DNA of 64,000 nucleotides from the NCBI GenBank assembly GCA_013368315.1, contig JAACJM010000268.1, forward strand, positions 45,467 to 109,466, written 5' to 3'. Below, in pieces: positions 21,757 to 32,803 of this stretch. The stretch is from Tetrapyrgos nigripes (Eukaryota; Basidiomycota; Agaricomycetes; Agaricales; Campanellaceae). Position 1 is the stretch's first letter. Each line of letters opens with the position of its first letter. The notes under the pieces are model-generated. The model ran no database searches. It worked only from the letters and a program-made list of their open reading frames with translations, and was not told the origin of the DNA. Both the position numbers and the translations under genes were made by a program.

Positions 21757-22815
21757 CATGGCCGTTTTCGGACACGTTCCATCCCTACCACTGTAGCCGA
21801 GGCCGAAGCAATGATCCGTCGTGCCAGTCACCCTGGTCGCATCGTCGAGAATTATCATGCTGCCGATTTTGCCCAATCTGCACGTATTCGTCGTGTATTG
21901 GAGGAAATTACTGGTTATCCAACCATCAATGCTGTTGAAGCTTATCTTGCCGATACTTACCAAGTCGGTGATGGGCTTCAGCGGACTCGCTTTCCCATTT
22001 TGGAATATTCCGAGGAGTCTGTCGAGACATGGACTCCCATCAGGGTTCCTCAAATGGAATCTATTTCGTTGATTAACGCTCCCGTCGATGATCGTATTCA
22101 TTGGCTGTCTATCTACGGAAATTTCATGGAACATCCTGGATTCTTCGTGACCAACAGTGGCACTGTAGATATCAAGTCGGTAGAAGGCATCCGGCTCATA
22201 CTTGGTCTTGCCCCTGATACCTCCCTCGCACTTAAACATGCGAGCAAGTTTACTCGATTATTCGTGTTGATTTGCGTTATGCCTCTGATGTATGGACAAT
22301 TGATAGTCCAACATTCATTTGAAATCAATGCCACATTCCTCCTTCGTCCTATCAGTCCTCGTGATTCGAACCGCTGGAATGTTGTCGATGTGGCTCGCCA
22401 CTTGACATCATGCGGTATCACCGAGGATATGGTCAATGACCTGCTACAATTCGGACGTCATTATTGCCGCGATCGAACCTATGCCAAACCAACGGATACA
22501 TATTGGTTGGAGATACTTCGTAAATCCAATCTCCGCATGCTATTGGTCGATTGTGTACCTACAACGGGCTGTGCTTATGATCTACCTGAGCACTGGAACC
22601 GGGATGATCTATTGGAATTTCGCCGTCGACTTCTGATCGTTCGTGCTCACAAAGCACAATGCTCTATTCCTCGAGACTATAAAATGCCGATTATTCCCAT
22701 CCCAGTAGTTCCGTCCAATGACAATGCTGGCGTCGATCTTAGCGCACTACACGTTGCCACAACTCATTCCTCGATTCCAACTACGTCTTCTATTACTCGT
22801 GGTCCAGAGGCTTAA
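21757..22815 (+). CDS. Accessory frame of the gypsy element, C-terminal part
   Basis: Open for about 350 codons; the first ATG is at 21811. It is protein-like throughout: RIRRVLEEITGYPTINAVEA, RIHWLSIYGNFMEHPGFF, a hydrophobic stretch LFVLICVMPLMYGQLI that could be one membrane segment or a buried helix, FLLRPISPRDSNRWNVVDVA, and a proline-rich end. It ends 120 bases before the 3' LTR. I recognise no domain. Position suggests a retroelement third gene; envelope-like, movement or host-interaction roles cannot be told apart. It joins in frame to the part ending at 20104. Confidence 0.6.
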   Translation, partial: HGRFRTRSIPTTVAEAEAMIRRASHPGRIVENYHAADFAQSARIRRVLEEITGYPTINAVEAYLADTYQVGDGLQRTRFPILEYSEESVETWTPIRVPQMESISLINAPVDDRIHWLSIYGNFMEHPGFFVTNSGTVDIKSVEGIRLILGLAPDTSLALKHASKFTRLFVLICVMPLMYGQLIVQHSFEINATFLLRPISPRDSNRWNVVDVARHLTSCGITEDMVNDLLQFGRHYCRDRTYAKPTDTYWLEILRKSNLRMLLVDCVPTTGCAYDLPEHWNRDDLLEFRRRLLIVRAHKAQCSIPRDYKMPIIPIPVVPSNDNAGVDLSALHVATTHSSIPTTSSITRGPEA

Positions 22816-22923
22816 TGGCAATTGTATTGTACTCTGATAAAATTATCAGTTATCCTTTACTTACTATTATCTACTTATCTATACTTATAGTTCATGTTTT
22901 CGTATATTCCTTGACGGAATCTT

Positions 22924-22934
22924 GTGGGGGAGGG
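22924..22934 (+). promoter_or_regulatory. Polypurine tract
   Basis: GTGGGGGAGGG lies directly before the 3' LTR, where plus-strand DNA priming occurs in LTR retrotransposons. Confidence 0.75.
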
Positions 22935-23146
22935 TGTAACGCGTACTTCCTAATACGGACGACTATATAGTTTACATATCTATTCACACGCCTTCTAGTA
23001 TATAAGCCACACTCGTAGTACTTAGAATCATCTATATTTTCTTACCACCGCCTGTCGTGCTTGTACCTAGGAACATTTATAAAACCTGTTCTGGCTTAGG
23101 TCTTGAGCATTGGGCTCGGTGAGAATACTTGATCACACACCTTACA
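22935..23146 (+). repeat. 3' LTR
   Basis: 212 bp, identical by eye to the 5' LTR, followed by the duplicated CTTGT. Confidence 0.95.
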
Positions 23147-26100
23147 CTTGTAGAACACCCAAGATCCAACTGACGATTCGTCAAGAGATTCGGTCATGAC
23201 GGACTTGCATCGAATCCAGACAAGATTCCTACTGAATTCATCTCGATTGATGGCAGCGTTCCCTTTTGTTTCTTCGATTTTGCATTGCCGTGGTGTCGAT
23301 TCTGTCGCCGATCTCGTGGACTGCTTATCATTCCGTGGCATGGGCATTTTCACTACAGCACCTGTATCATTAGATGAGTGATTGCAAGGTCTAATACAAA
23401 CTTGATAAACAGTACCGGCTTTTAACTGAGGGTCTGCCATGGTCCAACCAAATATTGAGCGCAGAAGAGGCTGATCTTGAAGAAAATTTCTGTGCACCGG
23501 GTCCTGCACTAGTCCATTCACCAGTGAGCGTGTTCTGCCACCTACCGCCAGTGAGACGGTGTTTAAGACTCTCCTGGCTGCCAGTCTGATGTGAGATAGC
23601 ACGACTAGGGGCCTGGTGGTTTGATAGAACAGAGCAGAACCTGAATACAGCATTATACGACTCAAATATCTCTGTTGCCATCCCTACAAGAGGACCAAAT
23701 CCACGAGCATCGGCGGGAACGTGAACCAGAAGATGAAGTTTGGCTTTCCGAAGAATTTTTGTAGGGTCTATTTCTGCGAACATATCGAGGACATTTGCGA
23801 TTGCGACATGGAGATCTTGCTGTAAAAATCTCAAGGTAAGAATTATTAAAAAACACGTGAAAGCCTTTTAACTCACGCAGTACTGGTCCATGCTGTCAAT
23901 TTCCGGAACCCAAAGAAGAGCTGAAAGCAATGCAATGGCTTTCCACGCATTAAAATGGTTGTCATCCACCATATCATGGACGTGGAACACAGCAGTTTGA
24001 ATGATAGTTTTTAATTGACGACCGACGAGTGAGTTTGCTTAATCAATGATGTACTGTGATCGAATGGGATGAATGGAGAGACCCTTGACATTGGTTGCTT
24101 GTAACCGCTGTGCGTAAAGCTGTTTTTGCTGAGGTGTTTTCCATTTAGAGTTTGAGTAGTGCCAAATGTATTTCACGATTCCAAGAAGAATTGTGTGCAG
24201 AATTTCTATGGGTGTATCTCGCGCAGGATCAAAACCTAAGAATGGAAGTGTGGTCCTCATTAGAATGCATTGAATGAAGCTCGCAGATATATCACGACTG
24301 ACCTTCCGTAGTCAAAAAGCTACTGTAAATTTTATCGGAGTTTTCCTCTGCTAATAATAGTAGATGTGCTTCAATCTCCGCCGATGTCTTGGTGGGATTT
24401 GCTGCTTTTTCAGCCTTGAATTGTTTGAGATAGTAGTCAATCCAGTACTGGGTGTAGTCGTCCTTGGTGCCACTATTTGTCTGTCGTACTTTGATGGGTT
24501 CGGCAACTCCTTTGCAAGCGAGTTTGACCTGTGATTCAAGTTCGGCTTTGATACTCTCACAGGTACGGGCATGACCGGGCTGATAGAATACTGTTTAGAT
24601 TCATGAAATAGTATCATTTGCAAGGAGTACTCACCTCAAACATAGCGTGAAAGCCTGAATCTGAAGATTTCTCTATCTCTGTTCTGCCAATGTCACATTT
24701 GCGGTACGCATGATTTCCCAGTGCACCAATATGACATGCAACATCACTCTGGGCAGGATTGTTAGCTGGTTCTGCATGTGCACGTAGCATGAAACATGTG
24801 GTGAAGCCATTTTCATTCTCGACACGAACTGGATCAGTGTGAGTCATTTCAAGAATTTTCTTGATGTCGTGGTACTGCTCAGGGATTGTTGCATGTTGGG
24901 ATGTGGAAACAAGATGAATATGGAATTCTTGCTGGAGAAGTTTCTGAGGGAGATTCCTGTGAGTGATATATGAGTTATTGTGTTTGTTCCATGACTTTGA
25001 GCGGTTTCCAGACACGTCGTCTCCAAAATGATCAATGAAGCTGGTGTAAAGAGGATCACCACCAGCAATCTTCCGATACTTGTTGGGCATTTTGCTTGGA
25101 TAACCAATGGACACAGAAGCCTCTACATCACTTTATGATCAGATATAATTTCTGAACGAGACAAATTGTTACACTTACCACTCCATTGTCTTGGAATCTT
25201 CCCTTTACTCTCCAGATCAAGGAAGTTTGATACAAGGGAATCCGCTCTGACATTAATGACTTCAGCATCAATTACATGGCCAGTGCCCTGGTTCAGTCAG
25301 CGTTGATATTAGCAATTGAGATGTCAATGAAAAACAACTCACATGTTGATCAATATCCACTCGGAATGCTTCTGCGCAGACCTTCTGCTTAAAGACAATC
25401 CAACGAATTGGGATCACAAAGCTGCTATCTTTCAGATGTGCCAATTCAAAAACATAGAAATGGCGACCATTCCCAGAATCATACATCGGACTGAGAAGAT
25501 CGGGATCCATTTTTTGCCATTTCTCTGCATTCCACACTTCTCAGATGATTCCATCGTCTGGAATTTCAGGATAAAAGTGGATATGCTGACGAACAGAAGG
25601 ATTGGCCCAATCCTAGAGTTACCCAACCTGATGAAAACTTGGTTTGAAGATGAAATCCAAGAATGACTTACATTTGCAATGATAGTACGCGGATCATTGA
25701 TATAGAATAATTTTCCTTGAACTGATGTGCATTCGATGTTTGGAATACCTTGTGTCTCTCGATGTATTTTCTAGAAGGTTGGTACATCCTTAGCACCACA
25801 CTCATTCAATGCCCAAATGAACAACTTCATCATGGCATCAGAAATGCGAAGGCGCAGGAGATTGTCCGGGGTATCCAAAATACACATCTGCAAAGGAATA
25901 TTAGCACACTGAAGTTATTATTATGGTTAATCAAGCGAAGCTCTCACTGTCTTTGATGCCCAAGGGTACCAGTCCGGGTCTGAAGCCAGCGGTAGTTGCG
26001 TGCCATGAAGGAGGCTGTCGATGACATCATCATGAGTGGCTGTTCAGACAATGTTCGGAGGTATCAGGTTTCGGAACCGTCAGTCTGTCGTGTCAGAAAC

Positions 26101-26351
26101 TGAGTTTGAATTGTCAACATACCAGCATTTTTCATCATGTCGTCCAGCATATGCTCTTGTTCCTCTTGCTCCAGCTCCGAAGCCCTGTCCAAGGTGGAAC
26201 GCTTGCCTACAGCGTCAGCAAGTCGTGAGTCATCCCATCCTTCAATCAGCTTATTGATTTCTGTCCTCAGTTTGCCTATGTATAGGTTGGCTCCCACAAT
26301 GGACATCGGTGCTTTTTTCAAAGGTCCGCACACTGCTCGTCCCCTGCTCAT
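23147..26351 (-). pseudogene. Transposase-like Agaricomycete gene, 5' part (split by the gypsy element)
   Basis: Multi-exon minus-strand gene. In order: MSIVGANLYIGKLRTEIN (about 26310), LLRLRISDAMMKLFIWALNE (about 25880), NDPRTIIAN (about 25690), NPSVRQHIHFYPEIPDDG, HFYVFELAHLKDSSFVIPIR (25450), SKMPNKYRKIAGGDPLYTSF, NNSYITHRNLPQKLLQQEFH (24950), [40 protein letters not shown] (24230), KLHLLVHVPADARGFGPL (23750) and SNHQAPSRAIS. I recognise this order as a high-copy Agaricomycete family. [17 protein letters not shown] resembles the D..H block of CACTA/Plavaka-like transposases, so a DDE transposase is inferred. It is broken by the gypsy insertion at 23146/11700 and by a TAG after DVPTF near 25770. 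The 3' part is 10848-11699. Confidence 0.7.
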
Positions 26352-26686
26352 CCGTTCGTCCTAAAAACTGCAGATTCGGATTCCCAGACCTCGAAAGCTG
26401 TGGGTGCTCCGGGCTCAGGTCCGGGGGAGCACTTTTTGGGGTGCCTGGTCTGCAGGCCATTATGTCATCTTTTTCAGCGTCGTTTCGCGATTATCTCAAC
26501 AACCGCTGCTCCGTTTCCCTTAAAACTTGAAGATTCGGACTCCTGGGGGTTGATACCATATCACTAGGTGCCCAACCCTAACCCCAATCAATGCTCCTCC
26601 TGAGAAATCCTTGAAACTTGCTTTCACCCACACCCCGAAATCTATGACCACCTATGGGTACCAAGACGACAAGCGCCCCGCTCCAG
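26277..26686. repeat. Dispersed repeat, copy 1 (5' flank of the transposase-like gene)
   Basis: Homologous to 29130-30142 and 44190-44690. Shared words: CAGATTCGGATTCCCAG, ATCTC(G/A)A(G/C)AACGGCTGCTC, CCCAACCCTAACCCCAA and GGTACCAAGACGAC. It overlaps the first codons of the transposase-like gene, so the family looks like the terminal region of that element. It holds one copy of the unit that is tandem in copy 2. Confidence 0.7.
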
Positions 26687-26799
26687 CCTAATAGAACTTA
26701 TCTTTAAAGAAATACCCATATCTTTATGCATAAAATTCAATGTTATCAGCAAAAATATGGTTGTTTTGTACTTTTTGCTCAAATAGAAATGATATTTGT
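26687..26799. repeat. Identical 113-bp fragment of the hAT MITE at 4559-5274
   Basis: Matches 4808-4920 base for base by eye, without either inverted terminus. It abuts repeat copy 1, so it is either a deletion remnant or the product of template switching. Confidence 0.85.
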
Positions 26800-26816
26800 G
26801 TCCACTATGACCCCCC

Positions 26817-27273
26817 CTAACATATAAGCCAGCCCACAGGTCCATACAATGCGGAATTCTCAAACAACGTCTGTGCCTTCAAGTTGTTGCTGATTTTTGC
26901 CCCCCCAACCGTCAACCTGGTTTTGTGTCCCATTCCCAGCAGTGCCCACTCCTGGCAGGGCGTCAGTACATTCCATTTGACAGCAGAAACTTGATGCTGC
27001 GCCCCATTACAGCACAGACCCTTCCTTTCACCCATACTCGACCAGTTCACTCTTTTCTGTGTCGAAAATGTATCCCTCACGGACCATACCTAGACGACTT
27101 ACGCGCAGTCTGCATGGGGTGCCAGTATCTTCCATTTCATCTACAGAAACAGGAAACCCATCCTGTAGGGCCATGCCTACGAGCCACTTTGACCTGGGCC
27201 TTAAAACTCCTCCCAACGTGTATTTTCCCACATGCAGTGAAAGTGGACTTAATGTTGTTTCTGCTACAGCCAC
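26817..27273 (-). pseudogene. Unrecognised gene fragment
   Basis: Two minus-strand frames with protein-like composition overlap near 27030-27080: YTLGGVLRPRSKWLVGMALQ ... VREGYIFDTEKSELVEYG, then KGLCCNGAQHQVSAVKW ... ALYGPVGWLIC. The frame change between them looks like a frameshift. No family recognised. Confidence 0.35.
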
Positions 27274-29129
27274 TCAACCACCCACTAAACATCCTGAATT
27301 GACCACCATCTATCCCCCTGCAAAGAGTGGAACAACACAAACTAGAGTTTAGTCATCGGTGGAGTAGGGTTTCGGAGGGGAGGCAGCAGGGGCGCAGTCA
27401 CGTGACCACACGCCCCAATAAAGAGCTACAAGTACACGTATTTGTGATCAGAGAATTGATAAGGGTTTTCATATGTTGAAAGGACGAATCAGAGAAGGAA
27501 TCTCGAAATTGTGAGTAAGATAAATGACGAGAAAGAATTGAAGGAACGCGTAAGTGGGAAGGGAAAACGGGGGCAAGTGTGCACGGACCAAGTGGCACTG
27601 CCGCCACGCTACAATATCTCCAACCAACCAATTATACTAGCGCTTCGCGCGGTGCGCTTGCCCTCCCCGACTCCCAGAGTTTGTGGGAGCTGACTACTCA
27701 TAAATAGTACTTAGAACCTGTAGCCCAACAATAAAAATTTGTAAGAAGTTAAACACTTAAAGACAAGCATTCTATTGTGGCACTCATTGTAACCGCTCAC
27801 GGTCCAGGCCATAACACACATTTTTTACAAAATTTTATAAAATCTGAAAGGTTGAACCGTAAAGATGATTTTGTAAAAAGGTCGGATGAACCTAGACGGC
27901 TTTATAAAAAGTAGGGCCCTCCACAAAACCAGCAGGTAGCTCCCACGCCCTCTTAACCCACCAGCATGCCTTTGGTCCATGCTAGTGGACCTGGTCCACG
28001 AGCTCCACACTTCCATCAGAATCCATCCCTTCCGTGGCCCATTTCCATCTCTTCTACGGCAAATGCCATATTACCATCCGTCCCTTCCGCGGCCCATTCC
28101 TGTCCCTTCCAAATGCCATAATAGCATTCCCTTCCTCCAGTACCGTTCCTCCCGTTCCCTACATTCCACGGCAGATCCCATATAGCACAGCATTCCCTCC
28201 CATACCATACCCACTCCACATCTGTCCTTCCCCAGTTCTTTCATGGCACGGCAGCGCTGCATCCCCTCATATTTCATCCCCCTCCGCGGCCTGTTCCGTT
28301 CAGCGGGAAATTCCAGCAGCCGCACGTGACATCATAGCATCCCTTCTGCTCGTCACGTTGCTTGTCAGTTCCACTATTGCCTTCGGGCGTGTATATCTTC
28401 AGCTTTCTTTTCTGCTATGTCAAGGTGAGGCAAAAGATAGATACAGCCACCTTAATACTTACTGGCCCTGCAAGTATGTTCCTAGATTGAACCTAGATCA
28501 CTACTTGGTACTTGCATTCAATAATTGATTCCTTGCCTGTTTGAAATGTTGGGAAACCTTTTAAGTGGCTTTCCGAGTCTGTATGGACCAATATTCTTCT
28601 TCATCTCACTAATCTGGATATGTTTTTTCACTGAAACAGTGAAAAACATATGAAAAACATATGCCTATGTTGATCAGTGTCTACTACATTGCTTTTGGAA
28701 TACAGTAGTTTGGATGGAATAGCATATAAGAGTGTGAAAATTTGATTGGGTAACTTCTAGGAGATTCATCACCTCCCCCAAGAATGGTTCAGTATTAAAT
28801 AACAGTTGTGACTGAAAGAGTAACTATTGTTATAAATGCTACACTATGCATGATCCATACTGCTTAATGGTAAGTGTATTCTGTATATGCACATGTGTGT
28901 TCTGATTAACAATAAGCAGTGTCAAGTGGCTGTTAGCATTCAATGTTAATTCAACCCTTATGTCGGCCAAGTTTTGTTCTCTACTATCTGAATTCAGCTG
29001 CGAAGATCACACCCAGATCTCAAAAATAAGAGTCGAGCATACATTCCTACTCAACTGCAAGTCATTTTGTCAAGTGTCTATAAATAGATTAGCTCACACA
29101 ATGTCATTGTGTTTTTTTAAAGTAAAACC
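27274..29129. other. Non-coding, partly C-rich repetitive stretch
   Basis: No gene supported. 28020-28330 is rich in CCCTTCC/CATTCC words (CCCTTCCGTGGCCCATT, CCCTTCCGCGGCCCATT, GCATTCCCTTCC), an irregular minisatellite that produces incidental frames. TCACGTGA occurs at about 27399. A near-hairpin ATGTTTTTTCACTG / CAGTGAAAAACAT sits at about 28620-28650. Confidence 0.5.
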
Positions 29130-30142
29130 TCTTATATCTCTGCAACCGTTGATTGTATCGCCTCAAAAGTTGCAGATTCGGATTCCTGGACATCGAAAGC
29201 TTTGAGCCCTAGGAGGACGGGTCCAGGGGTTTTGCCTAATTAGGTTATGTATTTGTGTGTCAGAAAGTCATCTTTTTTTGGACTGTTTCGCGCATATCTC
29301 GAGAACGGCTGCTCGGATTGCTCTAAAAATCAAATATTCGGATTTTTACGTCCTGATACCATAGGACTAAGTCCCCAACCCCAACCCCAACCAATTTGCT
29401 CGCTGAGCGACATCCCAACTCCCCAAAACTTGTACTTTCCCATGTCCAAAAATCTTTCTGCTTCGGTAGGTATCAAGACGACATAGGTGCACCCCAGATG
29501 GGGCGTCAAGATGTTGCATATGGACCCTAATATTGCGCCCAAAAGTCCGTAGGACCATAGCTCATGCACAAACCAATGTGCTCACAGAACAACATCTGAC
29601 CTCCCAAAACTTGTACTTTCCCATGTCCAGAAATCTTTCTGCTTCGTTAGGTATCAAGACGACATGGGCACACCCCAGATGAGGCGTCAAAATGTTGCCT
29701 ATGGAGTCTAGTAATGTGCCCAAAAGCCCATAGGACCATAGCTCTTGCACAAACCAGAACAACATCCTACTTCCCAAAACTTGTGCTTTCCCAGGTCCAA
29801 AATCTTTCTGCTTCGGTAGGTATCAAGACAGCATGAACGCACCCCAGATGAGGCGTTAAAATGTTGCATATCGACACTAGTATTGCGCCCAAAAGTCCGT
29901 AGGACCGTAGCTCATCCACAAACCAATGCGCTCGCAGAACAACATCCGACTTCCCAGAACCTGTACTTTCCCACGTCCAAAAATCTTTCTGCTTCGGTAG
30001 GTATCAAGACGACATGGGCACACCCCAGATGGGGCGCCAAAACGTTGCCTATGGCCCCTATTAATGCACCCAAAAGTTCATAGGACCATAACTCCCAGAC
30101 TATACATTATACCCACTGTCATTATGATCATGATGACCATGG
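29130..30142. repeat. Dispersed repeat, copy 2, with four tandem ~180-bp units
   Basis: The same family as 26277-26686. The left half has two CAGATTCGGATT/AAATATTCGGATT blocks. From 29422 the unit starting CCCAAAACTTGTACTTTCCC recurs at 29603, 29773 and 29953 (spacings 181, 170 and 180). Each unit carries AAATCTTTCTGCTTCGGTAG and GTATCAAGACGACAT. The copy ends in the semi-palindrome CTGTCATTATGATCATGATG at about 30117. Confidence 0.85.
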
Positions 30143-30154
30143 GAATACGGCTTA

Positions 30155-30385
30155 GTCTCTACTTAGTTCGAGGGAAGTCGTGTATGAGGTTGCTGAACAA
30201 GGGGACTATTCTCTCCGACCATACAGTTTCTATTGGGTGCTGTAAGGGATGCGACTGACGAAAACGCTGTTTATTTTGCGGATACGTTGCATAAAATACC
30301 AAGGCCTTGTGTAGCGGAAGATGTGTTGCGGCAGCTGGAGCAGAAGTTGGGGACTGATATTAAAGTGAAGTGGATTGTAGTCTGA
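30155..30385 (+). pseudogene. Short unrecognised coding remnant
   Basis: A plus frame reading REVVYEVAEQGDYSLRPYSF (about 30165-30225) and, one frame over, DATDENAVYFADTLHKIPRP ... EDVLRQLEQKLGTDIKVKW to a TGA at about 30383. Codon content is protein-like; the frame change may be a frameshift or a missed intron. No family recognised. Confidence 0.3.
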
Positions 30386-31711
30386 ATTCTAATTAGAACA
30401 CTTTATTTCGAGGGACACTGGAAAGATGGATGCATTGCTGGGCTGTGTTGTTTCTGAATCAACTGAGTACTTGGTAGTAAACTAGCTATTAATCACCATG
30501 TATCTACAACTGGAGAAACCCATATTCTGGCCATCTTCTTTTTACTGTCCCAAGTTTGTATGAAAGGTCTCATTCAGTCTTCTTACTATCAATTTCCCAA
30601 CCTAACCAAACGGCGAAGACATAAACAGGAAGATTGAAGAGGCTCAAGCATACCACAATTAAGTATTTCCAGCTTATCCCATCCCCGTCATCCTCGCAGA
30701 TACACCTCCCTTCCACATATCCCCCATTTCATTCGTCCCCAGAAGCGTCGGATTAGCACCATCTGTAAGCCTTGCACTCAAGGGCCAGCGGCGACGGACG
30801 GTGTGACGAACTGGCACTGCCATTGCCGTATCTGCCATATACCCTAATTTCTTCGAGTCTCCTTACTGGGAAAGGTGCCACTGCTTCGCATGGCAAGTTA
30901 TGAGGCCTGTAGGGTTGCCCTGATTTTCAACCTATTTTGATTCTGGCTAAGGTACCTATCTCTTCAGCAAGCTCATTTCAAGCTTTCTTCTGGCAGAATA
31001 CTCATACTCTTTTTCATTCCATTCATAAGTATCAATACAGAATTTTATTTAACACACTCACTATATGTAGTTCTACTGTCATTATGATCATAACGACAAT
31101 GGGTATATATGTAGGTGGTCATGGGCAGAGGACCAGTGCTGTAGATAGAAATACAGTTTTCAATACTAGAATTCACAATAAAAGATTCAATAAGACACCT
31201 TAAGTTTTGAAGGGGTTTCGAAGGGGTCTCGAATGATAAATGTATTGATAAGGGAAGCTGAACACTCTAGGATGGTGGGTAGTTGGATAAAGTATATTCA
31301 ATCAGACGGAGATTTGCCTGACCTACAGTCCCAGATGGAAACCGGCGTTCAAGTCGTGGACCCGTGTAGTAAACTCCTCTTCTTTCCTCCTCCTCCGTCA
31401 TGGTAATTCTGCGAGTCTGCAGACCAGGATTTCCCTAATCACAAACTGAGGTCCCTCAGTAAGTGTAACACTAACTGCGAGTCCACAGGCGGGATTCCTT
31501 GGGGATTCCCCTGATCGAAACAAAAAATAAATTCTCTGTTGCCATCCGAAGACGAGATCTCTACTTCCTACTCCTCCTACTAGTAGTGTTTAACGGGGGC
31601 AGGTTCTGTCCTACATATCTGCAGGTAAGTACCTATATAGAATAAACATAGCTGCGGGCACAAACTGGTAGTTCATCGTCTCTAAGGTAACTTCCAACAT
31701 ACCAATGCGTT
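30386..31711. other. Stretch without a supported gene
   Basis: Contains only one recognisable item: at 31062-31115 an end copy of the dispersed repeat, TATATGTAGTTCTACTGTC followed by ATTATGATCATAACGACA and GGGTATATATGTAGG, matching 44628-44672. Confidence 0.5.
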
Positions 31712-31901
31712 GAATGACTCCAGGTATGAGAAATTTGCAGACACCCCTTGCGGACACCTTGCGGACACCCTGCAGACACCCATATTTTCATTGCTATGGA
31801 CTTGTTCCTTCTCAAAACCATTGTTCCTCTTAGTTTATAGGATAGTACAAACATTCCTACCACCTGCTATGAATAATAAGAATGATGGCCTTTCATGCAG
31901 G

Positions 31902-32803
31902 CACCTAAGCAAGGGGGAGGCTAGATTTTTTTTAAGAACATAGGGTCGAAATTTTTTTTAAGCCACCAACCGGTGGACCGACCGACCGACCCGCTTACAT
32001 AATATACCTAATATGGCAGGTCAATCCAGACTCCGACACATCTTGACTTCAACCATCGTTTCGAAGTGTGCGGTGGGTGTCAAACAGCCTCTATTTGCCT
32101 TCTCAGTTCAAGGATCTTTCAGAAGCTGCTTGGCGAACATAGAGAATAGGGTTTTTTTGCTTGGGACCTGACTTCTGCTTGTCCCGTCTAGCTCGTGCAT
32201 CGTTGCAGCTATTCGTTCTACGATGCCTCTTCAATATGGCTTCAGCCGATGCCGCACCCGGATTGACGTAGGTTCCACAATCTGGGCATTTAACATGGCC
32301 CTTTTCATTTTTCTATCAAGGTATTAGTCTTTACATAGATCCTCGCTCTAAGCACAGTTAACTACTCACCTCTGTAGGCTCGCCGTTTGGCATGAGGGAC
32401 GACTCGAGCAGAGATGAAGATTTCCAATTTGATTTATTGGAGCTGACTTGCTCAGAATAACTTAGTGATACTACGCAAGGTTCATTGGGTCTGGTACAAG
32501 AACGTCTTCCAGTTTTCCAACAACGGTAATTCAGTACATACATACATGTATTATAGTCTAGTTTCTTACTACCTTTGTTGCAAAGCCAAAGTTCAGGTCT
32601 GCAAAGGCGGATATGAGTTCCAAGAGTAATATCTTGCTCCCAGGCACAGCTGGGCAAGTTTCGGAGCTGGCTAAACCCTCAAACGAAGGCCAAAATCAGT
32701 CTAAAAAAAGATCATATAAAATTTTTTTTTAGGACCCGCCTGACCGACCGACCGACCGACCCTATGTCGCTCGGCAAATTCCAGCCTCCCCCTTGCACCT
32801 AAG
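31902..32803. mobile_element. hAT-type element nested in the MULE-like element, 8-bp TSD
   Basis: Element 31910-32795 (886 bp), flanked by CACCTAAG at 31902-31909 and 32796-32803. Terminal inverted repeat CAAGGGGGAGGCT, with homologous subterminal GGTCGGTCGGTCGGTC runs in opposite orientation at each end (31975-31992 and 32742-32762). CA-start G-rich termini and an 8-bp duplication fit hAT. It carries the remains of a minus-strand zinc-finger exon but no transposase core. Confidence 0.88.
32085..32657 (-). pseudogene. Zinc-finger exon remnant inside the nested hAT
   Basis: On the minus strand, after an intron-like gap near 32320-32368, the frame reads EKGHVKCPDCGTYVNPG then EAILKRHRRTNSCNDARARR and ends near 32095. 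CPDC with a later H..C resembles a BED-like or plant/fungal hAT DNA-binding finger; many hAT transposases start this way. The upstream frame 32358-32657 may hold the first exon. The catalytic domain is absent. Confidence 0.4.

Larger units (their letters stand above)
11695..23151 (+). mobile_element. Complete Ty3/gypsy LTR retrotransposon with accessory gene
   Basis: Element 11700-23146 (11,447 bp) is flanked by CTTGT at 11695-11699 and 23147-23151. The two 212-bp LTRs begin TGTAACGCG, end CCTTACA and look identical over their whole length, so insertion is recent. The order is LTR, gag-pro, pol (RT-RNaseH-integrase-chromodomain-like), accessory frame, LTR, which defines Ty3/gypsy. A polypurine tract abuts the 3' LTR. 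It inserted into the 3' third of a minus-strand transposase-like gene. The usual 5-6 kb size is exceeded by about 4 kb of accessory sequence, part of which is a nested insertion. Confidence 0.95.

Noticed and set aside
28034..28528. 164-codon frame
   Set aside because: It crosses an irregular CCCTTCC minisatellite and is matched by frames on the opposite strand; no domain.
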